A stretch of 31,794 bases of DNA from contig NMRA01001234.1 in the NCBI GenBank assembly GCA_002633005.1, positions 5,405 through 37,198 on the forward strand, read 5' to 3'. This document shows positions 1 through 9,483 of this stretch, one piece after another. Below the pieces are notes generated by a model. The model saw only the letters and a program-made list of their open reading frames with translations, had not been told where the DNA came from and searched no databases. How positions within the stretch are numbered: the stretch's first letter is position 1; every line of letters starts with the position of its first letter. A program made the translations under genes and the position numbers. The stretch comes from Phoronis australis. Taxonomy: Eukaryota > Phoronida > Phoronidae.

Positions 1-12
1 CCCCCCCCCCCA
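1..12. repeat. Poly-C run at window edge
   Basis: A run of cytosines opens the window. Similar runs occur at about 2198-2208 and 27979-27992. They are simple-sequence tracts with no visible coding role. Confidence 0.8.
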
Positions 13-639
13 CCGGCCTCCCCCATTCTTTTAGGCTTGGTGCGCACATACAAAGTCTGGGGAAATCTCTATTGAAAGCCAACAACTTTGCACAGTTCGC
101 CAGAAGTATCCAAGTTCTAAAGAAACCTCGTTTGAGCGAGCGGTGTGGCCAGCGACCAGTTAGGCCTAAGGGTAGCCTTGGCGCAAAGCTGTATAGGCCT
201 ACTCATGTAACAAGCTCTATTTTGACGATAGTCTTCACTGGTAGCTGGTGACTTAGGCTAACTAAGGTCTGCCGCGGCAGTGTGACACAGGACTAACCAG
301 CCCGTAATTTCATGCAAGTGTCTGAAACTACCCTTGAATATATGCAGCATTTATGATTTGACCATTTTACTTCGAAAAAACAACTTGCAACCGCATGCCT
401 TTACCGTTCGCTTGTGTCTGGTCTCGATCCGCGCACCAGGTCCGATAGGCTGCGGTCCCGAGTCTGGGAAAATAATTTCTGTCAAAATTTATTCGCCACA
501 TTTCTTCAGTAAATTCGATAAAATTGTCCGTAGTTTGATTTTATTAAAATTAAGTCGCGCTGTCGATTATTTTATCCCCGTTTGGTGGCTGGTAACAGTA
601 CAAGCACTGCTCCAGTCGCACTGTCGTCGTTTTCTCGGC

Positions 640-815
640 CTGGGTTCCTGAATGAATTGTACTTCCGGGTTCGCGGCAAGTTCAAAATGGCGGTGGTTCT
701 TCGGGTGCGAATGCAGAATGGTGAATGTTGGCCAATTCCCCTTTTGTCCACTGACGTCACACGCATGCTGCCGCTCCCAGTGGAGGCCCTGAGAACTCGT
801 AAACAAGCATGCTGG
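640..815. promoter_or_regulatory. Promoter-like module A (ETS, YY1-like, CCAAT and CRE motifs)
   Basis: This CpG-rich patch contains ACTTCCGGGT (ETS-like, 660-669), AAAATGGCGG (YY1-like, 684-693), TTGGCCAAT (NF-Y/CCAAT, about 728-736) and TGACGTCA (CRE palindrome, about 752-759). These motifs are typical of TATA-less animal core promoters. Part of the patch recurs in inverted orientation at about 1235-1310, and another part near 3373-3415, so it is a repeated unit rather than a unique promoter. An ATG at 687 opens 11 codons up to a possible donor at 721 (AATG|GTGAAT) in phase 1. That phase would fit an acceptor at 2526, so this could be an alternative first exon of the main gene. The function is inferred from motifs only. 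Confidence 0.4.
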
Positions 816-1202
816 CGACTGTGGTTAAAGTATTTTTTATGATTTTTCCAGAGTCGCTATGTTTTAGTGTGTTTTTAAAATAATGTTGCATGTCATACCT
901 CTCAGAAAATTAATATTGTTACAATAAATTAAGAAAATTGGAATATTCATTCTCGCGATCCTGCAACACCATCCAAATGTTCTTCTGTGTTACACACGGC
1001 AATGCCAAAGTTTTATCCCCACGCGAAATAGACTCGTTTACGTTCGACTAAAAAGGAATCTTTCAATCGTAATTAATTGATACTATATACCATTCATTAT
1101 TATATACCATGCATTATGTTTTTAGAAAAAAAAAACGATACTCAACGTCCCACAATAAATACAAGTCTGTTCGCCAGCTTGGCTCGGCCGTTGCTAGGCT
1201 GC

Positions 1203-1330
1203 CAGTGGATACTACCGGGTTCATGAACTCGGTTTATTTACGAGTTCTCAGGGCCTCCACTGGGGGCGCCAGCATGCGTGTGACGTCAGTGGACAAAAGG
1301 GGAATAGCGGAGTTGCAACCGAATCGATTT
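1203..1330. repeat. Promoter-like module B, inverted relative to module A
   Basis: About 75 bp here (roughly 1237-1305) is the reverse complement of about 732-808, including the TGACGTCA palindrome and the stretch CGAGTTCTCAGGGCCTCCAC. Beyond the shared part it continues with AATAGCGGAGTTGCAAC, which reappears in module C near 3373. It is a member of a small dispersed family. No protein is supported here. Confidence 0.6.
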
Positions 1331-1340
1331 AACGATTGCG

Positions 1341-1524
1341 CATGTCCGGAAATTAGGGTGCGCAAAGGCTATTGGGATTGATAAGGGTAAATGGAATGGC
1401 CGATTGGTTTGCACGATGTGTGATTTGTGTGNCATGTCCGGAAATTAGGGTGCGCAAAGGCTATTGGGATTGATAAGGGTAAATGGAATGGCCGATTGGT
1501 TTGCATGACGTGTGATTTGTGTGC
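1341..1524. repeat. 92-bp direct duplication interrupted by an N
   Basis: The segment 1341-1431 recurs almost perfectly at 1433-1523 (start word CATGTCCGGAAATTAGGG), with a single N at 1432 between them. The only clear differences are near the ends (GCACGATG versus GCATGACG). The position of the N exactly between the copies suggests two contigs with an unmerged overlap more than a biological tandem duplication. Confidence 0.85.
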
Positions 1525-1529
1525 ATTAA

Positions 1530-2510
1530 ACTACGCTGCTGTATGCAATTCTGCCGCTATTCGCCCTAATAAGCGCCCATGCCCCAACAAGTGCCCCAAC
1601 GCCTTTTCAGACTTTGCTAAAGTAAGCGCTCAGCCCATGAACTACATGCGAAAAATGCCCTTACCTACAGTTCTAACGTCTCCAATTTATCAATCGAAAG
1701 ATCCGACAGTCCTGAATTTGTAAACCACGAGCCTCACCGTTATGTCCGTATACACTTCAAACTTACGCCGCGATTCAAAAAGAACGCAGAAGTTTTGCTG
1801 CTCTTGCGAGGGATGTGCCCCACTACGCGGGTGTGGACTTTGAAAAGAGATGCAGCGTACTTGTCAGCGGCCTTGCATTGTTTCTTTCCGGTACAGATCT
1901 TCTCCGGCCTCAACAGGAATCCAAACTCCTTTGTACACGTGAAAACCGTGAATCGAAGACTACTAAAAAAATCGACCAATGTTAGCACGCGGCCAAGAAG
2001 CGCGCGCTGCATAATGTACCGGCTGTCATCGAAGACATTTAGTCGGGAACTATCTATTCATGAAACGGGTAACAAAGCATTGGCAAATAAATATTGGTTA
2101 GTTACTAATACCGTAAAAAACTTTTGCATTTAGAGAAATTATTTAACTAATCGTAATTGGTGTTTTTAAGGTCAAATTGACCCACTTCGCACCCTTACCC
2201 CCCCCCCCAAATCTTCTGGAAAATAGCTGTTACACTACGGTCACGCATCCACTCACCCGGCCACTCAATGAGTGACATATCGGTCTTACCGAAACAATTC
2301 TCCAACGTTTTTTTAGCAGATGAGGCCAGCAAGTGCTAAGCTAAATATTAAGACACGCTCTGCTTGACTGCTTGACTTGACTTCTTTGGATACAATGGAC
2401 ACCTAGATCATTACATTACTCTGGCAAATGAACTCTGATGACAAGCACACGCACGCTTACGGTCACACACACGCATACAAACTTCAAAACAAACGTCACG
2501 TGACAACAAC
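1530..2510. other. Stretch without a supported gene
   Basis: Open frames here are short and lack convincing splice sites or composition. Visible items are a poly-C run at 2198-2208 and a CACGTG E-box-like word near 2498. If the gene starts at 2511, the end of this stretch would be its 5' UTR or promoter. Confidence 0.4.
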
Positions 2511-2653
2511 ATGTGTGTTCCTCCAGAGATTTTTATCGTGTTGCGGGCTGCAATCTATCGCAGATTTGGACTTAATCTGCAGTTAATCCAGACTTCACAA
2601 GAACTTAAAAATCTTAGAGACGCTCTATTTGGAAAACTTGAGGAGGATTTCAG
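2511..2653 (+). CDS. Exon 1 of the large gene (putative start), helical N-terminus
   Basis: From an ATG at 2511 (context AACAACATG, A at -3) the frame is open for 47 codons plus two bases and ends at a good donor, TTTCAG|GTAATT, at 2653/2654, in phase 2. The product begins MCVPPEIFIVLRAAIYRR and continues amphipathic and charged to KLEEDFR, as in an alpha-helical segment. No known domain is recognised. The phase-2 end fits the next exon at 9434, which needs two preceding bases (AG+G gives Arg). Alternatively this is an internal exon beginning after TTCCTCCAG at 2526, which fits a phase-1 donor at 720. The coding call is fairly secure from frame and composition; the choice of start is not. Confidence 0.55.
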
Positions 2654-3289
2654 GTAATTTGTTGAGTCGAAGCTGTATTCTTATTCAAGAATACAAGCCC
2701 TATCGACGATTGCGAGACCGGCAGCTACGCATTTGTCGGCAAGATTTCGCCCTGGGACTTCCAACACAATTTTATGAAAAATGATCGTAATTTAACAACG
2801 AATTTTGATAGCAATGCACCACAATTTTGTAGAAAGTAAATAATAATATTCTGCACGCTTTATTCTATCGCGTAATACATATGGTGAGCGTACGTTAAGT
2901 GTGTTGACCCAGAACAGGTGATTGTGCAGAGGCATTATCCTCACTGAAAATTGCTCATGTTGGCTTGGTTCTGGTCAAGCGAAAACAATTTTTTTTTTTC
3001 ACTACCAACCGCCGTAGAGTATTTTGTTACTGTTTCTTTGAAGGGAGATATTGTTGGGCAGTTTCCAAGATACGTTTTCTTGCCGCCCTCAAAATGAGCG
3101 CTGCATACTTTATGCTACCAAGTCGGAAAGAATTCACGAAGTCGGCCTTTGCTACCAGCTCTAGTAATGTCTCTGACCCATGTTTAACGCAGTTCTTGAT
3201 CCTTGGGAAACAGGTAGTAACTAAATTTTTTTATGTCGCTAACTGGTATTATAGCATGCCAGGCACACAACACGTATATTAACCTCCCT

Positions 3290-3480
3290 GTGGCCGGTTC
3301 GCCCCCACGCTTGCCGACGTACTTGTTTACCGGCTTAACCACAATGCAACATTCTGACCCATTTCCAATATGGCGGCGTTGCAACTCCGCTATTGGCCAA
3401 CATTCACCACTCTGCCTCTCATACCAAGTGCATGGGAAGATGGCGACTGGAAAGAGCCACGCCACTAGCGATCCTACTGG
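3290..3480. repeat. Promoter-like module C
   Basis: Contains AATATGGCGGCG (YY1-like, about 3368), GTTGCAACTCCGCTATT shared inverted with module B (about 1303-1320), and GGCCAACATTCACCA shared inverted with module A (about 714-733). A further GGGAAGATGGCGAC lies at about 3433. The unit appears to join two arms that occur separately in A and B. Confidence 0.5.
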
Positions 3481-3894
3481 CGAAATAAATGTGCAAGTCA
3501 TGTTGACGTTCAAACTTCAATTCCATGCCTAATGCTTTTAACGGGGATCGGTAATATTGTGTAGTTGGCATTTTGTGAAGCAATTGACAATTGTTCGACA
3601 TGATCCTACTCCTACCATCACCAAGTACAAACTGTATTTCTATGTAAATCGCCATTAGACCAACGGTGCAAAATGCAATGGAAATAAACACCAACAAGTC
3701 TTAGAAGCTTATCTCCTGCAAACATAACAGGTAATACGCTTGAATTGTTAAGTAAGAGTTCCTAATTTTTTTCTACGTTCGAGTTCAAGACGCCTAATTT
3801 ATTTATTAAATGAAAACTCGTTGTCCCAGGCTTGAATAGGTTTCACGTACGCTGTTTGTTGACAGGCATAACATATTTTAAAGTAGTTGCCCTC

Positions 3895-4500
3895 GATTCT
3901 AATCAAATGTAAAATATTAAAACTGTCTACGTCCTGTGACGAAAGTGTAGTATATCGTGCGTTTCTCACCGGCATCCTTATCTGAATTACACCTGGGGAC
4001 ACAAATAGAACGATGTATGCCTGATAATAAGGCATTGTCCATTTCCTAGAATTCCTGATTTGCAGAAATTACCAGGCCCTGGGAATTAAAAATATCTGAA
4101 CACCCTATTTGTCATAAAATGTGAGGTTTTATTTCAGTGCATGCGGTCTAAAAGAGGCTCCACATTTTCAAAGTGTCAATTCGAATTGCAATACAATAGT
4201 GCTGAATTACCATTAATAGTCTTTTACGTGACGAATGTGTAGTATGTCTTGCATTTTTTCACCTTCAACCCGATCTGATTTACACCTTGAGGCACAAAAA
4301 ACAGAACGCTGTATGTCTGATATCTGAATAAGGCATTGTCCATTTCCTAGAACTCCAGGTGTACAGAAATTACCAGGCCCTGGGAATTGTAAAAAAAAGT
4401 CCTGAACATCCTATTTATCATAAAATGTGACGTTTTATTTCAATGCATGGTGGCCTAAAAGTGACTCCACATTTTTAAAGTGTCAATTCGAATTGCAATC
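3895..4500. repeat. Tandem direct duplication, period about 301-307 bp
   Basis: Two diverged copies lie head to tail. GGCATTGTCCATTTCCTAGAA begins near 4031 and again near 4332. ACCAGGCCCTGGGAATT and GTGTCAATTCGAATTGCAAT also occur in both, the latter near 4173 and 4480. Identity looks like roughly 80 percent by eye with small indels. ACCAGGCCCTGG contains the palindrome CCAGGCCCTGG. The frames carry stops, so this is non-coding, either a satellite-like or a duplicated intronic unit. Confidence 0.8.
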
Positions 4501-5332
4501 CAACATTGCTGATTTGCGTCTCTATTTTTTCCTTCCAACAAGAACTAGTTGCTGCAATTGTATTCATACGCCAATCTGAATAAAAAGTCGCGCATGAGAG
4601 AACAACGTTCATAATTGATCGGCTTACCGTCGAGTCCAAGCAAGCTTGAATAATGGACCTGGAAGCCCTAAGAACGTCAAACATTTGACCAGCTCAGGGC
4701 TAAGTGCACTTGCAAATCTGCAAAAATCTTCACTTCATCTGTGTCAGTATGGCGATTGTTATGCATGCAAAAAGTGGAGACGTGATTTGAAGGTAAAGTA
4801 AAAAAGCTTTGTCTTGCTGTATTAGAAATGTATGGCGTCGTTTGAAGATTTATACAAGATAGGTTTCGCAAAGCGAGGTGAACGTGAATTATCATGCATA
4901 CTTAATTGGGGTCAGGGTGTCCAGTTATTGTAGACCTAGTACATGTAAGCTAGTTTGCAAAAAACTTAAAAGTCACTCTGTCAATACAATTTCTTTTACC
5001 TGAAAAAAGTCGTGTCTACGAGCTTCCGTGAGTAATAGTCAAGTCTTAGAATGCAAAATTTTTTTGCAGTTTAAAATAAATAGATGCATAGATGCCGGTG
5101 TTTGCTGGATATTTTCGAACTAAAATGGGTTTTTAACAGGTATTATCTTGTGTTGTTAATTTTTTTTTCATGCTTCTATTCTATTTTAAACTCCAAATAA
5201 ATAAAATTCGCATTTTAGCAGTTGATCATTTTTCACTGGAGGTCGTAGAAACGACTTTTTCACATTCAACATATATTTCTTTCTAGTAGATATGTACTGC
5301 CATAACTGGACACCCTGAGCTCACTTACTCAC

Positions 5333-5494
5333 GTTTACTTTCATACTCGCGTAAAAATTTAGCGTTTTTGTTACTGTAGCGTGAATCGGCACGCGCAATT
5401 ACGTATGCGTCATAATTCACATTCACGTCGGTTTGCAAAATCTCTCTAGTATCTACGATAAAATCTACGGCCACTCTACTTTTCACAACAAAAC
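5333..5494 (-). CDS. Possible internal exon on the minus strand, 54 codons, phase 1-1
   Basis: On the minus strand an acceptor TTTTCTGTTAG lies directly before 5494 and a strong donor AAAC|GTGAGTAAG follows 5333. The 162 bp between is an exact multiple of three, open, and begins and ends in phase 1, as is common for exons encoding shuffled extracellular domains. The translation alternates beta-type stretches (VVKSRVAVDFIVDTRE) and ends charged (NKNAKFLREYESK). CpG content is visibly higher than in its surroundings. I do not recognise the family; a SEA-like fold is only a guess. No partner exon was found nearby, so it could be chance or a relic of an antisense gene nested in intron 1. Confidence 0.3.
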
Positions 5495-6084
5495 CTAACA
5501 GAAAACTTGTTAGATTTGATACCAGTTTTTGTTTCAAAATCGTGTTAAGGAACGTAAGTGGGTTTGAGTAATGTGGGAGTACATTCAGTTTTCAGTTTCA
5601 AAAATCGTCTTTTTAGAACTGCTCCCGGCCTAGGATTGAGTAGTGTGAAGCGTCAGTTTTGGTTTCAAAATCGTTCACCTGGAAATACCTCGGTATTGTG
5701 TAGTGGACGAACCCCAGATTTAGCGCTGTAACAAATCAATGATATTTCAAGGTAGCATGAAAAACCATGTTTGGGTTTAAAATCACATCCCTGGCTTTCT
5801 TATTTACAGACGTTTAAATACTTCACAATTCAGAGAGGCATGTCATGTGCCACTATGTTTACATATGATGTTAAATCTATGTGTAACTATTTTCTTCCAG
5901 GAATTCCTCAGTTTTAAAATACCTATTCTTTAGTACGTATATTTTTATTAATATTCCTACATGATTTGTTGATTGCTGTATATATTTTTGCGTTACCATT
6001 TCTTCATATTTTAGTATTTATCATTGTTTGTACTATCTGCATGTACGTCCATTTTAAGTTTAATAACTCTTGATTATGAATGGT

Positions 6085-6506
6085 CGTTAGGGGAATTGTC
6101 GCCGTAAAATTACGCCGCAACTAATTACTTTACGCCATTAAATTACTCCGCAAATAATTACTTTACGCCGCAACTAATCACTTTACGCCGCAAATTATTA
6201 CTTTTCGCCGGTACTTTACGCTGCAAACAATTGCTTTACGTCGTTAAAATACGCTTCAAATAATTACTGTACGCCATCAAATTACGTTGCAAATAATTAC
6301 TTTACGCCGCAAGTAATTGCTGTACGCCGCAAATAATTACGCCTCTAGCACGTAATGTAATGGCATAAAGTAATTCAAATAATTATTTTATGCCTTAAAT
6401 AAATACTTAATGCAGCAAATGATTACTTTAGGCCGCCAAAATAATTTGTACTACTAATGAGAATTAATTCACGCTCGTAATTTTATGGCGACACTTTCCC
6501 CCAACG
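6085..6506. mobile_element. Non-autonomous element with about 30-bp inverted ends and an internal minisatellite
   Basis: The left end CGTTAGGGGAATTGTCGCC continues to TAAAATTACG (6085-6114). The right end, read in reverse complement (6506-6476), is CGTTGGGGGAAAGTGTCGCC followed by ATAAAATTACG. The interior is about a dozen degenerate units of roughly 20-23 bp with the core ATTACTTTACGCCGCAA, some in reverse orientation toward the right end (GGCATAAAGTAATT). There is no open frame. The direct repeat CTCTTGATTAT occurs outside both ends (6067 and 6523), but not directly adjacent, so it is not a clean target-site duplication. The superfamily is not assigned. Confidence 0.65.
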
Positions 6507-6654
6507 GTTTAAAATACTTCAGCTCTTGATTATTTTTATCTTATTAGTTGTAGAGCATGTAATTTGAAATTCTTGTTGTAGTCTTCGTGTAAAGTTTGAA
6601 CAGTGTCTCTTTTAGCTTTTTTAGCTGAGAGGTGTTGTAAACAACAATCATATC

Positions 6655-6725
6655 ATCTACTACATAATAACAGTAATGATAATAACAATAATAATACTGC
6701 GTAGTAATAGTAATATCGATAATGT
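6655..6725. repeat. Imperfect TAA/AAT trinucleotide tract
   Basis: A degenerate run of AAT/TAA/GTA triplets, probably a decayed microsatellite. Confidence 0.6.
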
Positions 6726-6819
6726 TGACAATAATTACAGATATGCATATAATGACCATGGTAAAAATCGTGCTACACCTCGAGTTACTAGGAGACCTCT
6801 TGCCTAAACTTTTTTGTAG

Positions 6820-7070
6820 CACCAACTTGCTGTGCAAAAATTTCTTGTACAGCATACGCTTTCACTTTCACTTTGACGATCAGTTTATTGTCGTGAGAGG
6901 ACCATGCTGTATATTAGCCTTTGATTAAAGTATTGTTGTTGTTGTTGTTGTTGTTGTCGTCGTTATTTTCATTATCATTGTCATAGTTATTGCTATTCTT
7001 ATTGTTATTATTGTTATAATTATTGTTATTATTATGATTATTATTATTGTTATCGTTATTATTAAGCCTC
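6820..7070 (+). repeat. TTG-repeat tail, possibly a retroelement 3' end
   Basis: GCCTTTGATTAAAGTA is followed by about eight TTG units from 6933 and then a long TTA/TTG/TCA-type degenerate tract to about 7064. A TGA/TAA-rich stretch running into a simple repeat is how many non-LTR retrotransposons end. No reverse transcriptase is seen upstream, so this is at most a short 5'-truncated tail. Confidence 0.4.
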
Positions 7071-7419
7071 ATTGCAAGAAGGGCGGCTATTCCTTAAAAC
7101 CCACAGGAGTTAACGCAAAAACACCCGGCAGGTGACCGAAGTGACCAGTTATTCAATAAACAGGAATGCAAACCTAGATGTTTAGGCTACCGGAGGTTTA
7201 AAAATGAAAGTAGACCGGTGTAGAGCCAAATAACTGTCTCACCGCGAGAAAATCTAGCTTAACTCACGTGCTCCTGTTGCAAATACACGGCAATATCTCG
7301 CGGAGCCTTGAGAGATCTTTCTTTTCCAGTGAGACACTAGCGATCTGAACGCTGCCCGGGAGTGGTTCTTTTGTAATGAACGGGGTGGGTATTGTCAGAT
7401 TCTGTTCAGCGGCTATCGC

Positions 7420-7557
7420 CAAGGGCGGATCCAGGATTTTGAGTTGGGGGCAGGATTTTGCCCGTTAGACATTCGCACCCCCGCACTGCCAATCGGAATC
7501 TGAGATAATTTTAAGGAGTAGCAAGGCCCCCTTGACCCTCCTCTAAATCCGCCACTG
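7420..7557. mobile_element. Small inverted-repeat element (GGCGGATCCAGG family), copy 1
   Basis: Begins CAAGGGCGGATCCAGGATTT and ends CTCTAAATCCGCCACTG, so its ends are imperfect inverted repeats with the consensus CAGTGGCGGATCCAG. Such ends are known from short non-autonomous DNA elements in many invertebrates, often considered hAT-like. A related copy lies at 8739-8900. Coding capacity is absent. Target-site duplications are not clear. Confidence 0.6.
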
Positions 7558-8738
7558 AACATTATCGACATCATAAAAATATCAGTTAGAGAGAAAACAG
7601 TTTCATTTCTGTTTATCAAAGGCAAGATTCGTGAATAGTGCGGGAGTCATATGGTCTCATAAAAACCTTCGTTTTTGTGCTTCTCCTGGTTTTAGAAAGT
7701 GAAAGTTAATCTATTTCCTAAAAGTTAAAGCTCTCGAAAACACGTGCTCCACAGGTGATCCATAAAAAGTACCAGATCAGTTTTCAGGTCGGACATACTC
7801 TCCTCAATGAATTGCGGGCTTCAGGGATGAACTAAGGCCGGGCGGCAGTCCAGAGAAGAATCATAGCGAAACATGGACAAGAAAGAAAATTCAAGAAAAA
7901 CTTTGTCAGCCACCAGTGCTTGATTTACCTTTAAGGGCTCTGACCAAGACATCGACCTTACTTTTGAAGCATTTGCACTTGAAAACGTGAACTTTATCAT
8001 TCATATAATGAATTTTCAAAGTGCAACTTCTGCAGAGCATGTTAATTCGTTGTATTTTTTAAATTCCAGAAGACAATTTTAAGGAATGTTAAACTGTATT
8101 TCTCTTTAAATTAATACTGGAGCCATCTGTCGCATCCCTTGTGTTTATTCTCGAGACTGTTTATAACTTGATAAAAATTGAAAACCTGGCATATAGCATT
8201 CAATTGCTGCTCATTGCCTTTTTTCGGAAATTTACTTTCGTTTCATTTATTTGCACTCGAGGGCATGGGCCCACAGTACATATACAACAGAGAATGTTTT
8301 TATTGATTAGTTCGTAAGATGCCGCTCACGGAGAGAGTGCCCGATGGTTTCGGAGGGAAATCTTTATGTAAATACTAAAATCGAAAGATTCATAGATATT
8401 TTTGAAGCTGGTAAGAACTGGTTATGATTCAGTGACTTAAGTTGCAGGCTGAAGTAAAGAAAATCACCCGTTCCTCAAATAAACAACATACACTTAACGA
8501 AATTTGCCTATCTGAAAAACAGTAAAAAATACAAATGAAATTCGAAATGTTTTACAGTGTGCCTCACCCGTATTCACCTCCACCTAGGTCGTACAAGAGG
8601 GGGGGTCGATACAAAATTTGCAACATCGGGAGAATGGGAAGGTGGTGGCGACGGGATATGATATTTACCTTCTTATGGGTGTGCACCGTGAAAGTTATAT
8701 TAGTTGAGCCCATGACTTTCACAAACTCGAATTAGTTG

Positions 8739-8900
8739 CAGGGCGGATCCAGGATTTTGAGCTGGGGGGGGCCAGGGCAGAGTATTAGCCAGGGTTTTGC
8801 CTGTCATTCGCAGACATTCGCACGCCCGAACTGTCAAATGGAATCTGGGAGAATTTTAGGGGAGCGATGGCTCCGTTGGCCTCCCTCTAAGTCTGCCACT
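8739..8900. mobile_element. Small inverted-repeat element (GGCGGATCCAGG family), copy 2
   Basis: Begins CAGGGCGGATCCAGGATTTT and ends CCTCTAAGTCTGCCACT. It shares the internal words CAGACATTCGCAC and GGAATCTG with copy 1, in the same orientation, about 1.3 kb away. It has about 25 bp of extra internal sequence. Non-coding. Confidence 0.6.
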
Positions 8901-9134
8901 ATTCGCAAACAGAAGTGTCACTTATCCCATTGTTATTTAGTTGTCTAGCAATATATATATCAACATATTTCTGTATATTTCTCTTACGCAGATAATGATG
9001 TGTACTTGAATTCTGGAATATATTCAACAGATAATGAAGTTTGATTGGTTTCACATGATTTCGTTTCAATGACATGTTTTAACACTTGAAAAAGGCGTCC
9101 CACGTAAACATGGTAGGTGTATAAAAATTCTATT

Positions 9135-9202
9135 ATGCATGTATGTATGTATGTATGTATGTATGTATGTATGTATGTATGTATGTAGGTAAGTACGTTG
9201 GA

Positions 9203-9300
<98 letters not shown>

Positions 9301-9301
9301 N
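9135..9301. repeat. GTAT then GT microsatellite ending at an N
   Basis: About 13 GTAT units (9137-9188) are followed by a GT run of nearly 100 bp (about 9203-9300) that stops at a single N at 9301. Length here is likely unreliable because the assembly was broken in the repeat. Confidence 0.9.
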
Positions 9302-9433
9302 ATAATTTTATAGTTAAACCAAGTTGCCTGTATCAAAAATGCCATGCACCTTTTTTAAGTGTTCATGTGCAACTCATTTGATAAACTGCACGTACTTAAC
9401 ATAGTATATATGTGGAGCTTTTATTCTTTTCAG

Positions 9434-9483
9434 GGACCAATCTAAAATGGATGACAGCGAAAGCCTAACTCAGGGGCCGTATG
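9434..9483 (+). CDS. Exon 2 of the large gene (small linker exon)
   Basis: A strong acceptor (TTTTATTCTTTTCAG, ending 9433) and a good donor (CCGTATG|GTAAAT, 9483/9484) bound 50 bp. In the frame set by neighbours it encodes DQSKMDDSESLTQGPY, starting in phase 2 and ending in phase 1. It joins exon 1 (AG+G, Arg) and the next exon at 10701 (G+AG, Glu). An internal ATG at 9447 (AAAATGGATG) could start a shorter isoform. The frame happens to stay open for 195 codons into the intron, ending at 10034, but that extension has a different composition and is taken as intron. Confidence 0.55.

Larger units (their letters stand above)
2654..9433 (+). other. Long intron 1 (about 6.8 kb), rich in repeats
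   Basis: No + strand exon fits the phase of the chain between the donor at 2654 and the acceptor at 9433, although a small one could be missed. The intron holds promoter-like module C (about 3366-3415), the 301-307-bp tandem duplication, a possible minus-strand exon (5333-5494), an inverted-repeat element (6085-6506), trinucleotide repeats, two GGCGGATCCAGG elements and a GTAT/GT microsatellite. I see nothing notable at 4500-5320 or 7560-8735. Confidence 0.45.

Noticed and set aside
567-806. Overlapping open frames on both strands in module A, with similar peptides in module B
   Set aside because: The shared peptide comes from the inverted DNA repeat, and the frames do not extend beyond it. 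A regulatory or repeat origin explains it better.
1795-2133. 112-codon + strand open frame
   Set aside because: Overlaps a minus-strand frame of similar length and has no splice-site or domain support. Composition is not distinctive.
9133-9345. Poly-(Thr-His) open frame on the minus strand
   Set aside because: It is a translation of the GT/GTAT microsatellite.
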